A DNA stretch of 64,000 nt from Amorphophallus konjac (taxonomy: Eukaryota > Streptophyta > Magnoliopsida > Alismatales > Araceae): contig CM040126.1 of assembly GCA_022559845.1 (NCBI GenBank), forward strand, positions 45,564,458-45,628,457, given 5' to 3'. A model generated the notes under the pieces. That model was not told the DNA's origin, did no database searches, and worked only from the letters and a program-made list of their open reading frames with translations. Position 1 is the stretch's first letter; each line of letters opens with the position of its first letter. The position numbers were made by a program, and so were the translations under genes. Positions 23,621-34,344 of this stretch are shown piece after piece.

Positions 23621-23711
23621 TCACACTCCAACTAGAGGGGAGGGAGGATTCACTCAAAATGAACTTCAATTTCTCAAGCATCAAGTCTTCCAAATGGGAT
23701 GGGGTTGGGTC

Positions 23712-23721
23712 CTATTTATAG
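23712..23721 (-). promoter_or_regulatory. TATA box in 3' LTR of C
   Basis: Reads CTATAAATAG on the minus strand, in the element's direction. The promoter of the intact element would be the matching site in the other LTR at 31093-31102. Confidence 0.7.
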
Positions 23722-23993
23722 GCACCCAACTCTTTACATGACCGAAATGCCCTTAGCATTTACACAAAAGACCAAAGCTATCCTAAATAACTAACATGGG
23801 CCCAAACTAGGATACAAAAGCCCAATTAATACAAAACAAGGGAAATTGGACTCATGACCACGTGACTCACTAAATAAAATACATAAATAAGACCTCAAAG
23901 AAATGAATATAACATGCGATCATTGTTGCCGGACATCCTCAAAGTGATGCAGGCGATCCGAGCCAAAGAGAGCGCTGTGAGATGCCCTCATCA

Positions 23994-26114
23994 AATCTCC
24001 TGGGGTGGGGAGAACTCGACTCCGTCGAGTATGGGTCCGCCTGGCTGTGGTAGCACTTCAAAATATCTGAGTCAAGGCGCAGTAGATCCTCCCGGCTCAC
24101 CCAAGTGTCCTATGTCGGGGGATGGTTCTTCCACCTCACTAGGTAGCGCTGATACACCTTGTGCCTGGTAATGGTACTCTGCTCATCCAGTATTGTCTCT
24201 ACCTGCTCACGTCGACCTCTCAAGCTAGGAAGTGGTGTCCCACCGTGGGTGTCTCTCTCGAGGGGGGGTAAAGGCTTAAGCTCCTTACTGGGTCCCACCG
24301 CGGGGCCCTTGTAGGGTACCAGGTCTGCCACGTTGAAGGTAGGGTGTACCCCAAAACTCTCAGGTAGGTTCAGCTCATAAGCGTTACTGCCAAGTCATTT
24401 CAGAACTTGAAAGGGTCCCGAACCTCGTGCCCTCAACTTGGAGGCAGGCCTCGGAAGGAGCCGCTCCGTCCTCACCATCACCGAGTCTCCCACTTGGAAC
24501 TCACAGTGACGCCGTCGAGCATCTGCTTGCCTTTTGTAAGCCTCATTGCTTTTCCCTATATGCTTGCGGATGTCATCATGCAACTCTTTGATATGCTGTG
24601 CAAAGGACTCAGCTGAGACTGACACTCTAGCATGTGGGGGAAGGGGAATAAGATCTGAAGGCTTTCTAGGCCTATAACCATGCACGACCTCAAATGGACT
24701 CTTGCCTATGGACCTATTGACGGAATCATTATATTCAAACTCGGTCTGGGGCAAGAGGAGATCCAAATTCTTGGGGTGGTCCCCAACTAGACAACGGAGC
24801 AAATTCCCAAGACTTCGGTTGACGACCTCAGTTTGGCCATCGGTTTGAGATTGGTAAGCAGTGGAGAATTTGAGGAGGGTTCCCATCAGATGCAGAGGGT
24901 TTTCAAAAGTAACTGGTGAACTTCACATCTCGGTCGGACACAATGGTCTTAGGTAATCCATTGAGTCGGACTACCTCATCAAAGAATAAACGGGCGACCC
25001 TAGAAGCATCCGAAGTCTTAGAGCATGGGATAAAGTGGGCCATCTTAGAGAACCTGTCAACAACTACAAAGATTGAATCATGTTTGCGCAAGGTCCTAGG
25101 CAGGCCAAGGGTAAAGTCCATGCTCAAGTCCTCCCAAGGTCGGTCTGGGATGGGAAGGGGTGTGTAAAGCCCAGTGTTTTGTCTCACTTGCTTGGCCGAG
25201 GCACAAATGCGACACTGTCCCACAATGTTGGCCACATCCTTCTTGAGACTGGGCCAATGGAATTGCCTCTCAACTAGCTCTATGGTCTTTTGGACCCCAA
25301 AGTGACCAGCTAGGACACCACTGTACAACTCCCAAACTAAGAAGTCCCGAAGTGACGTTTGGGGTATGCATAGCCTAGCTCCCTTGAAAAGATATCCCTC
25401 TTGGAGTATGAATCCCTCATGTTCCCTGTGGGGTTGAGTGGAGAGGGTGCTGTAGTGAGTCCCAAAGTCAGGGCAATTTGGATATTCCCCTTTGATTCTC
25501 TCAAACCCCGTGACTTCCACCTGGACAGTGGAAAGCAAGGCTACCCGCCTACTCAGCGCATCGGCGGCGCGATTCTCACTACCCATCTTGTACTTGAGGA
25601 CAAAGGTATAGGCCTGAATGTATTCTACCCAACGGGCATGACGGGTATTGAGCTTTTGTTGGGTATTGAGGTACTTCAAGACCTCGTGGTCTGAGAAGAT
25701 CACAAACTCCTTAGGTAGGAGATAGTGCCTCCAATGCCGAAGGGATTGAACCACGGCATAAAGCTCTCTATCATATGTGGAGTACCTAGTCCTAGCATCA
25801 TAAAGTTTCTCACTAAAATAGGCTACTAGGTGACCCACTTGGCTAAGAATACCTCCAATCTCTACCCCGGATGCATCACAAGTGACCTCGAAGACTTTAG
25901 AGAAGTCGGGTAGGCAAAGGACCGGGGCTTGGGTCATCTTTTCCTTGAGCTCTAGGAATGCTTTGGAGGCTGCCCTAGTCCACACAAAAGTGCCCTTCTT
26001 GAGGAAATCCGTGATAGGATCGGTGATAGTGCTAAACCCACGAATGAATCTCCTATAGAAAGTGGCTAGCCCGTGAAAGCTTCGGGCCTCATGGAGGGTC
26101 TTGGGCTCGGGCCA
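23994..26114 (-). pseudogene. RT end, RNase H, integrase and chromodomain of element C, broken
   Basis: From right to left: RT thumb (F-Y-R-R-F-I-R-G-F near 26050), RNase H (V-T-C-D-A-S-G near 25880, with F-S-D-H-E-V-L near 25690), integrase zinc finger (C-R-I-C), catalytic core (S-M-D-F, V-S-D-R-D and Q-T-E-V-V-N) and a C-terminal chromodomain near 24060-24200 containing V-E-T-I-L, R-Y-L-V-R-W-K and D-T-W-V. Stops are at 24903-24905 (TGA, at a position that is Trp in relatives), 24395-24397 (TGA) and 24110-24112 (TAG). A one-base frameshift lies between about 24886 and 24905. The chromodomain would steer integration to particular chromatin. The coding region reaches almost to the 3' LTR at 23993. 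Confidence 0.9.
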
Positions 26115-28877
26115 CTAAAGAATGGCTTGGACCTTCTCGGGGTCCATGGATACTCCTTGGGATGAGACAATAAATCCTAAGAAGGCTAGTTGATTGGTCA
26201 AGAAATGACACTTCCCGGGGTTGGCAAAGAGGCTCTCTTTCCTAAGAATGGTGCACACTTGTCTGAGGTGATCGAGGTGGGCTTCCTTGGACTGGCTATA
26301 TATGAGAATGTCATCAAAGTAGACGACAAGGAAGATGCCAATGAAGGGCCGAAGAGCCTCGGTCATGAGGTGCATGAAGGTGCTGGGTGCATTGGAAAGG
26401 CCAAAGGGCATCACAAGCCACTCATAGAGATTGTCCTTGGTCTTAATGACGGTCTTCCACTCGTCCCCGGGCCTAATGCAAACTTGGTGATAGCCACTCT
26501 TGAGGTCAATCTTGGAGAAGATGGTGGCTCCAGCAAGCATGTCTAACATGTCATCTAGCCGAGGGATGGGGAACCTATACTTGACCGTTATCTTGTTGAT
26601 GGCTCGGCTATCCACACACATGCGCCAAGTTCCGTCCTTTTTGGGTGTGAGAAGAGCCGGGACGGCACATGGGCTCTTGCTAATGCGGAGGAAGCCCTTC
26701 CTGATGAGCTCCTCAATTTGCCTCCTAAGCTCGGCATGCTCGGTGGGGTTGAGGCGGTAGTGGGGGAGGTTGGGTAAGGTAGCTCCGGGCACAAAGTCGA
26801 TGGCATGTTGCACATCGCGCATGGGTGGTAGCTTATCCGGAAGCTCATCGGGGAACACATCATGGAAGTCCTCAAGGAGTTGTTGGATTTCTATTGGGTG
26901 TGGGTCGGTTGGGGTGGATTCCCCAAGGCAAATGACAATGGCACACACTTGTCCCCCTTGGTTGACTTCTTCCTCAAGTTCTTTCCTAGTGATGAGGTGT
27001 AGGCTCCTAGTAGTCCCAATGGTCAAACTAGGGTTAGGATTTGATGGGGTGGGGTGTGGGGTAGAGGGAGGGGTTGAAGATTCCTCTAGGAGAGGAGGTG
27101 TCTTCTTGGGGAGGGAGCGGGGTGGTGAAGGGTTGAGTTGGATTCTCTTTCCCTCATGGGTGAAAATGCAAGTGTTCGCCCTCCCGAGGAAGGTGGCATC
27201 TACATCATAGATCCAAGGCCGCCCTAGGAGTATGCTCCCTACTTCCATTGGTAGAATGTCACACCAAACTTGGCCTTGGTAGGATTGAAATGTGATGGGG
27301 ACAAGGCAACGAGTGCTAACGGGTATGGATGTAGCATCAATCCAAGCTACCCGATAAGGTTTTGGGTGTGAGGAAATGGTGAGGCCTAGAAGTTTGACGG
27401 TGTCGGGGGACACCACATTCACACTACTCCCGTTGTCCAAGATGACCTTCCTAGCATGACTCCCTATCCGGATGTAGGTATGGAAGATGGTGTTTCTTCT
27501 CCAATCATGTTCTTGGGCTTGAGTGAGGGTACACCTAACCACTCCAAGGTGAGGGTCGGTGGGTGGAGGAGGTTGTTCTTGATTGGCCTCCATGTAGTGG
27601 GTATTATATTCTTCCTCCCAGTTGGGAGAGGACTCAAACACCTCAACTTCTTCTTCAACTCCAGCTTGGGGTAGGAGATTAGCCTCCTCAATGAGCAAGC
27701 TAGATGCTCCCTTGGTGGGGCATTGATTGGCGAAGTGTCCATACCCAAGGCACCTAAAGCATTGTTGCCCGCTTTGGTGGTTGGGGTTGGCCCTAGTGTG
27801 AAGGGGGGTGGGTCCCGGATTGGGTCTATTGGGAGTGGGGTTGGGAGGACCATTTGTGGGGCGATGGGGAAGGGTGCCACTAGGAGGGGCTGCCCGGGTG
27901 GGAGGAGCTCCCATGGGGTTGGGAAGGAGACCTCGTTGAGGAGGTGGGGTGTTGGTCCGAGGTGCCAAGGATTTGGGATCCATCCCCCGAGGGGGAACCA
28001 TTCGGGTATATCGAGAGAATTTCTCGGCATCCTGGGCTATTTGGTAGGCTTGCTCTAGGGTGGTCACTTGACGCATGAAGAGCTCCTTCTTTATGTGGAA
28101 TTGAAGCCCATTCCTAAAGCGGGACAGTGTGACCGCGGGATCCTCTTGGACTCCACACTTAAGAAGGTAGTAATCAAATTTTTCAATGTACTCCATCACG
28201 GTCTTCCCTTCTTGGGTTAGGGCTTGCCACTCATCTAGGAGGTTTTGATGGTAGGAGGGAGGGACATATTTGAGTTTGAGTTGTTCTTTCATGGCCCCCC
28301 ATGTGGTGATGGGAGGTTCCCTCCTAACTATCCTCAATCCCTCAACGTTCAACCAATGGGTCTTTGCTAACTTAGTAAGTTGCATTTTGGCAAGTCAGAC
28401 TTTCCTATCCTCGGTCATGGGGTACCAATCAAAATATTGGTCCATAGCCGCTTCCCAATCTAAGTAGATGCTCGGGTGATGGGACCCATCAAAGGTGGGG
28501 GCATCAACTTTCACAAGCCTTACAAGGTGTTCATCCGGATTATCCCGGGGGGGTCTGTCATCTCTCCTTGGGGGTGGGTCCCTTTCCGGCTCGGGTGGGT
28601 GGTCACGGTTGAGCTCTCTTATGGCTGGTCCCTCACGTGGAGGAGGTGCCCTTCTATCATCCACCCTTGGGGCGGGCCTATTCTCCTCAAGTTGCTCAAG
28701 CCGGGCCGTTATGTCATCAAGCCGCCCTAAGATACTAGCCATACCCTCCACAAGGAATCTCATGTGATCGGGAAGCTCATGCTCGTTGGGGGCGGGATTC
28801 CCTTGGGGATTGGGATTCATTGTGGAACTCGAAGAGGATGGATTGGATTGATAATGAGCTCCACTACGAGTGGTCAT
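26115..28877 (-). pseudogene. Gag, protease and RT of element C, broken
   Basis: Starts at ATG 28877 (M-T-T-R-S-G), about 100 bases after the primer site. Gag is proline-rich after the capsid-like region and has one zinc knuckle C-F-R-C-L-G-Y-G-H-F-A-N-Q-C near 27740. Protease has I-L-D-N-G-S-S near 27430. RT runs from about 26790 and has V-V-Y-F-D-D-I-L near 26320. A TGA at 28395-28397 interrupts Gag and a TAG at 26115-26117 interrupts RT; all pieces share one frame. The 756-codon stretch 26115-28385 has no other break. Confidence 0.92.
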
Positions 28878-28977
28878 GCAAAGTTTGGTGGGCTATGCAC
28901 GGGTGTGAGTGGGCACCTATGAATGACCTAGTGTGAAGACGCCCCAAGACTAGACTTGTGAGAACAAGCCTATGACT

Positions 28978-28989
28978 GCTCTGATACCA
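28978..28989 (-). other. Primer binding site (initiator tRNA-Met) of C
   Basis: The minus strand reads TGGTATCAGAGC two bases inside the 5' LTR (28992), complementary to initiator tRNA-Met. The stretch 28878-28977 is an untranslated leader. Confidence 0.92.
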
Positions 28990-30941
28990 CTTGATGTGGC
29001 ACAGCCCTAGGGTGATAAGGGATGACTTGTTGAACCTAAGACCTAGACCCGCAAGCATACAAAGTAGAAGTCGGACTCACGCTAGCGGCTCACTCGCACG
29101 GCACACACGATCTCCCGATGGTGACCGGGGGATGATGGCGAGGGTCCGAGGTGGGACCCAATCGATTCTAAAGACCTAGCAGGCTTAGGCTGACCCCTAA
29201 GGGCCTAGGGTTCCCAACTTTGTGGGCAGCTGGCACGCTGGGGCGTGGGTTGGGAGGCACTCACGCACGGTCTGCGGTGGGCACACTTAAGGTGGTGTGC
29301 GAGTCCGGGCTCTCATCTCACCGACCGACGGCAAGTAAAAACTATACTAAATAAGCAAAGATTGCAACCAGACAAGGGGGTATCATATGCTCACCTGACC
29401 GGTGTGAAAACACCAATCCCGACCGGAGACGAGGGCGCGCCGGGAAGCGTGGGCATACGCCCGCACGCCGCGGCGATGGCGCTTGACCTGAAACTAAGTG
29501 GGTTACAACACTACTCCTCTTGCAGGAAGGGAGATTCGGGGTGGGGGTTAGGAGATTTACATCCAAATACTACCTCCACACAGGGAGGGGCTGTAAGCCG
29601 GCCAGGCGGGGAGGGGAAGTGAAGCTAGAAATCGTCGTGCCGAGTTCCGCCGATGCTGCCAGCTTCTGGGACCACCAGAAAGAAAGTCAAAGATGTCACC
29701 GCCACGGTCGCCATCGAACTCCAAATGGGCTGAAACTAGGGCCGAAAGTCTCATACTTTACCCAGGAGGACGCCTGAATTTTCTTGAATTCCCCCGACGA
29801 TGTTGCTGGTCGGGGTAGGACATGGAATAGGGCCAGACTGCTCTGGTTCTGGCTGCTTCAGCACCACTGCAGTAGGGAGACAAGGTCACCCCGGGGGCTT
29901 CTGGGCTCTGATTCTGGCGTGGCTAGAGTCGTTGGATTCGTTGTCGACTCCTCTTCGAAACGGAACCCACGAGGATGCCAGAGAAAGTAGGAGTAGATTG
30001 GGAGAGCCCGAATAGTGGACAGGGGTCAGTTCAGTACCAGAGAGGACAGAACTGTGCACCCTGGGGAGGAAATTAAGAACTCACTTGTCCGGGGCCCAAT
30101 CGGGAAGCCGCTTATTGGTACTGGAAGGCGACTCGTCGTAGAAGATCTCGGCCAAGCCCCGCTTCTAAATCCTCAGATGGCCGGCTGTGGGAGCTTCTGC
30201 AAGCAGCTTCAGGTTGGTAGTCTGGAGGAAGACGTGCAGTCGGGGGAGATCGGCTCCACCGGGCAGCCACAAGCTCAGAACAGGACAAGACTACCTCCGT
30301 TGCGAAGAATACAGGGAGACGCTTCCAACGGTACCTCTTGGGCTTTCAGAAACGCTGAGATGACATTGTGGCTGGAGCTGCAAGTGACTGGTTCTCTGCA
30401 GGTCCACAGCTGCGAACAGGCCTCTGGTGTATCTCCAAGAGGACAAGAGAAGGGGGTGAAGGGATGATGCCAAATGGTGAAGGGGGTGGAGGGGGGACTA
30501 GAGGGGGATGTGTGGAGGGTGTGGAGGGGGCTAGAGTTGCTGGAAAGGGGGCTGGGCTGGGTGTGCACTAGAGAGGGGGGGATTGGGGGGAATTGGTGGG
30601 TCTATCTTGGGGTGTGGGGGATGAAATTTAAATTTGAATTGGAGATAGGGATGTGATTTAATTGGTGTCTAGGGAAGGGTGAGGATGCCTTGGGAAGAGG
30701 GAGGGTTCTCTTGGGAAGTGGGAAGGGGTCTTGGGGAGTGGGAATAGAGAGAGATACAAATTTGAATTTTGAGTTGGGGATGGGGTGGGGAGTTAGTGGG
30801 TGCCTAGGGAAGGGTGGAGGAGACCTTGGGAAGAGGGAAGGGTGCCTAGGGAATGGTGGAGGAGACCTTGGGAAGAGGGAAAGTGTCTTGGGAAGTGGGA
30901 GTGGAGAGAGATTCGAATTTAAATTCATCTTGGGAGAGGGG

Positions 30942-30944
<3 letters not shown>

Positions 30945-30996
<52 letters not shown>
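30945..30996. repeat. (GA)n microsatellite in 5' LTR of C
   Basis: About 26 units, longer and purer than the matching tract at 23583-23620, so it expanded or contracted after insertion. Confidence 0.95.
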
Positions 30997-31001
<5 letters not shown>

Positions 31002-31092
31002 TCACACTCCAACTAGAGGGGAGGGAGGATTCACTCAAAATGAACTTCAATTTCTCAAGCATCAAGTCTTCCAAATGGGATGGGGTTGGGTC

Positions 31093-31102
31093 CTATTTAT
31101 AG
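31093..31102 (-). promoter_or_regulatory. TATA box of element C promoter
   Basis: The minus strand reads CTATAAATAG inside the 5' LTR, so transcription would start near 31060 and run leftward into gag. Confidence 0.72.
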
Positions 31103-32050
31103 GCACCCAACTCTTTACATGATCGAAATGCCCTTAGCATTTACACAAAAGACCAAAGCTATCCTAAACAACTAACATGGGCCCAAACTAGGATACAAAA
31201 GCCCAATTAATACAAAACAAGGGAAATTGGACTCATGACCATATGACTCACTAAATAAGATACATAAATAAGACCTCAAAGAAATGAATATAACATGCGA
31301 TCATTGTAGCCGGACATCCTCAAAGTGATGCAGACGATCCGAGCCAAAGAGAGCGCTATGAGATGCCCTCATCACAAGGTGCCTCCTCCCAGCCCCTATG
31401 GACTTCTACCCTCGGCCCTAGGCCAAATCCAAGGCCCGTCGGTCACCTACGTGGCCCGTTCGACAACCCGAGATGTGTCGAGCATTTACCCGAACACCTT
31501 ACGAGCGGCTACTACGACTCGAAGGACAACGGCACCCACGGGCCCATCCCAGTTCCCAGAGCTTAACGTCCGTCAAAGGACACTTGCAGAAGACACAAGG
31601 AGACCCTGGGGCCATCCCTCGGGGTCACGATCGTCCCCGGGGCCAGTTCACCCCGGGGCGCGGCCGCACGCCCCCGGGGAAGGCGAGCTCCCCGGGGGTC
31701 GCGCCCTCTCTCCAGCCCGGTGGTCCCACAACCCCGCTCAGCCTCAGTTCGTCCAGTTTACGGTCCTACGACGCGGTTCGTGTGCCGTACCAGTTTGAGA
31801 AGTCGACACGTGGACGCGGGAGCGCAAAGCAACAGCACGGGAGAATTCCTCAAGTCAACGCGCACACAAGCTTCCACGTATCCTCCCAGCACAACTGTCC
31901 TTTTCTTCTTAGTCAATTTAGGAAGAAAATAGGCCAAAAAATCAAATTTTATAGAGGTGGGGCCGCCCTCTCTCTCCCCCTCAATCTAGTCCGCCTAAAC
32001 CCCTTGGGTATTAAAAAAAGATTTTCAAAATAAAAAAAATGGACCATTTA

Positions 32051-32385
32051 GTCCGCCCAAACCCCCCTGGGGAGGGGTTTTGGCGGACCAGCCTGGACCC
32101 CCAGGCTGGTCTGCCTAAACCCCAACAAAATAAAAAAAAAGATTTTTCACCCTCCGAAGAGGGGTTTAGGTGGACCAGACCAGCCCATGGGGCTGGTCTG
32201 CCTAAACCCCCCTGGAGGAGGGGTTTAGGCGGACCAGCTTAGTCTGGTATGCCTAAACCCCATCTCCCCACTTCGTTACACACATAAAAAACACACAAAA
32301 AAATACAAAAATAAAATGAAAATAATACTGTTTGGGGGGTTTACCCGGACCAAGTTGAACCCTCAACTAGGTCTGCCTAAACCCC
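32051..32385. repeat. Array of about five long foldbacks in the LTR of F
   Basis: Units at 32051-32088, 32088-32109, 32161-32210, 32220-32261 and 32336-32385. Most pair GGGGTTTAGGCGGACCAG-like left arms with CTGGTCTGCCTAAACCCC-like right arms, sometimes with an inner palindrome (near 32178-32198). Stems are longer than in B but the idea is the same: GC-rich foldbacks between A-rich spacers. Confidence 0.85.
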
Positions 32386-32660
32386 ACCCCACCCCTTCAA
32401 ATTCGTATAAATTCCCCCCTTAGAAGCTCAAGGGGCATGATGCATGGAAGAAGCACGATACATACAACGAAAACAACAGCGGACGGATGGACAAACACCC
32501 CCCCGGCCTAATTGTCGCACCCTCGGACTCTCGAGGCTTTCGGCAAGGGTCAGGAACGCGAAAAGACAAGTGCGCGCGCCGTTGGCTTGCTAGTCGGCTC
32601 ATACACGCCGAGGGTATGTCACGTGTACTCCCCTCACGCGGTGTTTAGCCGTCTCATATT

Positions 32661-33635
32661 AAGACCATCCCCGTCACACGTAAGGCGACTATGCCGACGG
32701 CAAAAACACCCGCATCTCGGGTTTGCCCGTGTACGTCAACTCACGACGGTAACGAGGTGCACTTCATAATACTGTGCCGAAGCCTGACACGGAACCGCGT
32801 GCCCACCGTTCACCTCCCAGCCGACCGTTGGGCCGTCAGACTAACAACTCGAGTCCAGTCGGATCTCTGACCTGGGAATTATAGTCCCGGGACCGACCTT
32901 GACTCCCCAGCATGATGACACTCGCCGTCCGAGACACAGACCCAACCGCTCACCTCGAGCCGCGTCCGTCCTCCTCCAGGTGCCAGTCTGTGCCCGCTTT
33001 GGCCTCCAAGGCAGTCAGGCCCACACCAATCCCCCTGTAAAGGGATCCTGTAAAACATGCGGATACCCGCCTCGTTACGCAATGACCCGGGGACCGACCC
33101 ACATGTCAGAATTGTCCCGTGTATGCAAGACCATCCCCGTCGTCACGCTTATAGTCCCGGGACCGACCCACATATCAAGACCATCCCCGTCGCACGTAAG
33201 GCGACTATGCCGACGGCAAACACACCCGCATCCCGGGTTTGCCCGTGTACGTCAACTCACGATGGTGACGAGGTGCACTTCATAATACCGTGCCGGAGCC
33301 CGACACGAAACCGCGTGCCCGCCGTTCACCTCCCAGCCGGCCGTTGGCCCCTCAGACTAACAACTCGAGTCCAGTCGGACCTCTAACCCAGGAATTATAG
33401 TCCCGGGACCGACCTTGACTCCCCAGCATGACGACACTCGCCGTCCAAGACACGGACCCAACCGCTCACCTCGAGCCGTGTCCGTCCTCCGCCAGGCACC
33501 AGTCTGTGCCCGCTTTGGCTTCCAAGGCAGTCGGGCCCACACCAATCCCCATGTAAAGGGATCATGTAAAACACGCGGATACCGGCCTCGTTACGCAATG
33601 ACCCGGGGACCGACCCACATGTCAGAATTGTCCCG
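32661..33635 (+). repeat. 516-bp direct duplication in the LTR of F
   Basis: Copy one (32661-33176) and copy two (33177-33635) share GACCATCCCCGTC, GTAAGGCGACTATGCCGACG and CAGAATTGTCCCG at a constant offset of 516. The copies have diverged by scattered substitutions. No protein function is suggested. Confidence 0.9.
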
Positions 33636-33858
33636 CGGCTTGCGACAGTTGTACTTTGGCCGCTTAGGCCCATTTGTAAAGCCCATTCTGCCCATCATAA
33701 AGCCAGTGAAATATAAGCGCCCGCATTCGGGCCCCCAGCTCCCTACCTACACCTTTCGGCATATGTGCCCAACACCCTTATCCCAGTAAACATCACCCAG
33801 TAGAAACGCACCCACAGCGGCGGAACGCTCCCGACCCTCTACCCACGGCTTCAGACAC

Positions 33859-33866
33859 ATATATAG
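33859..33866 (+). promoter_or_regulatory. Possible TATA box of element F
   Basis: ATATATAG within CACATATATAGAC, about 460 bp before the LTR end. It is the best TATA candidate in this GC-rich LTR, but nothing else supports it. Confidence 0.4.
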
Positions 33867-34326
33867 ACTTTTCTTTAGCATAGAACGAAGGTGTTCGGAT
33901 TCAATCTGATGTAAATAAACACCGGTTGCTTGCGACCGGTGGGGAAAGACATCCAGTACACGACACCCACAATCGCCTACGCACTCGCACCCATGGAACC
34001 CCTTTTCTTCACGTGTCGCCCGATCGCCTGAGCCCACGTGCCACGCCCAGGTGGTGCTCTCTCGGTCAACCCTTGGTTCCATGGGTGATTGTCGAGAAAT
34101 CGACTGGCACACCCGCACCCTGTCCGGTTAACCTGCACTCTTACATTCCCGTGCCATTCGACCCTTTTCGACTTTCCGTAAAAGGAGAGTGCCCGATACC
34201 GCCGTGAGAGGTATGCAACTGTAAGGAGGATACTCGAGATACATCAAACTCCAATATTTTCCTTCCCCACTGTATCCCTTCCTTCACCCCAATCATTCGG
34301 CATAAAAATCCGCGCAACAGAGAGGA

Positions 34327-34344
34327 TGGCACGTCCGGTGGGAC
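34327..34344 (+). other. Primer binding site of element F
   Basis: TGGCACGTCCGGTGGGAC resembles the TGGCACGCCCGGTGGGAC site of Tat-lineage elements. The matching tRNA was not identified. It marks the end of the 5' LTR at about 34319. Confidence 0.7.

Larger units (their letters stand above)
20001..23993 (-). repeat. 3' LTR of element C, with a solo LTR inside
   Basis: TGATGTGGCACAG to CCCTCATCA. After removing the solo LTR and one CCGAT copy (20665-22292) it is 2365 bp and aligns along its length with 28992-31374 (2383 bp). Part of the difference is the shorter, interrupted GA tract here. Confidence 0.93.
20001..31374 (-). mobile_element. Element C: CRM/Galadriel-like chromovirus, complete but broken
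   Basis: Minus-strand gypsy element with two LTRs (20001-23993, enlarged by a solo LTR; 28992-31374), tRNA-Met primer site 28978-28989, and gag-protease-RT-RNase H-integrase-chromodomain in one ancestral frame. It lies in the 5' LTR of F with CAAGG duplication. The integrase stretch N-T-G-L-Y-T-P-L-P and the protease D-N-G-S resemble CRM or Galadriel chromoviruses; I cannot separate these clades by eye. Confidence 0.9.
28992..31374 (-). repeat. 5' LTR of element C
   Basis: 2383 bp, TGATGTGGCACAG to CCCTCATCA, uninterrupted, flanked on the right by CAAGG at 31375-31379. It carries the same minisatellite, GA tract and TATA box as the 3' LTR. Confidence 0.95.
19345..34319 (+). repeat. 5' LTR of element F, interrupted by C
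   Basis: Two parts, 19345-20000 and 31380-34319, continuous across C after removing one CAAGG copy; about 3.6 kb in all. GC-rich, with foldbacks at 32051-32385, a 516-bp direct duplication at 32661-33635 and a possible TATA at 33859. The right end is set at CAACA (34319), eight bases before the primer site. Both ends are uncertain without a second LTR. Confidence 0.6.
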
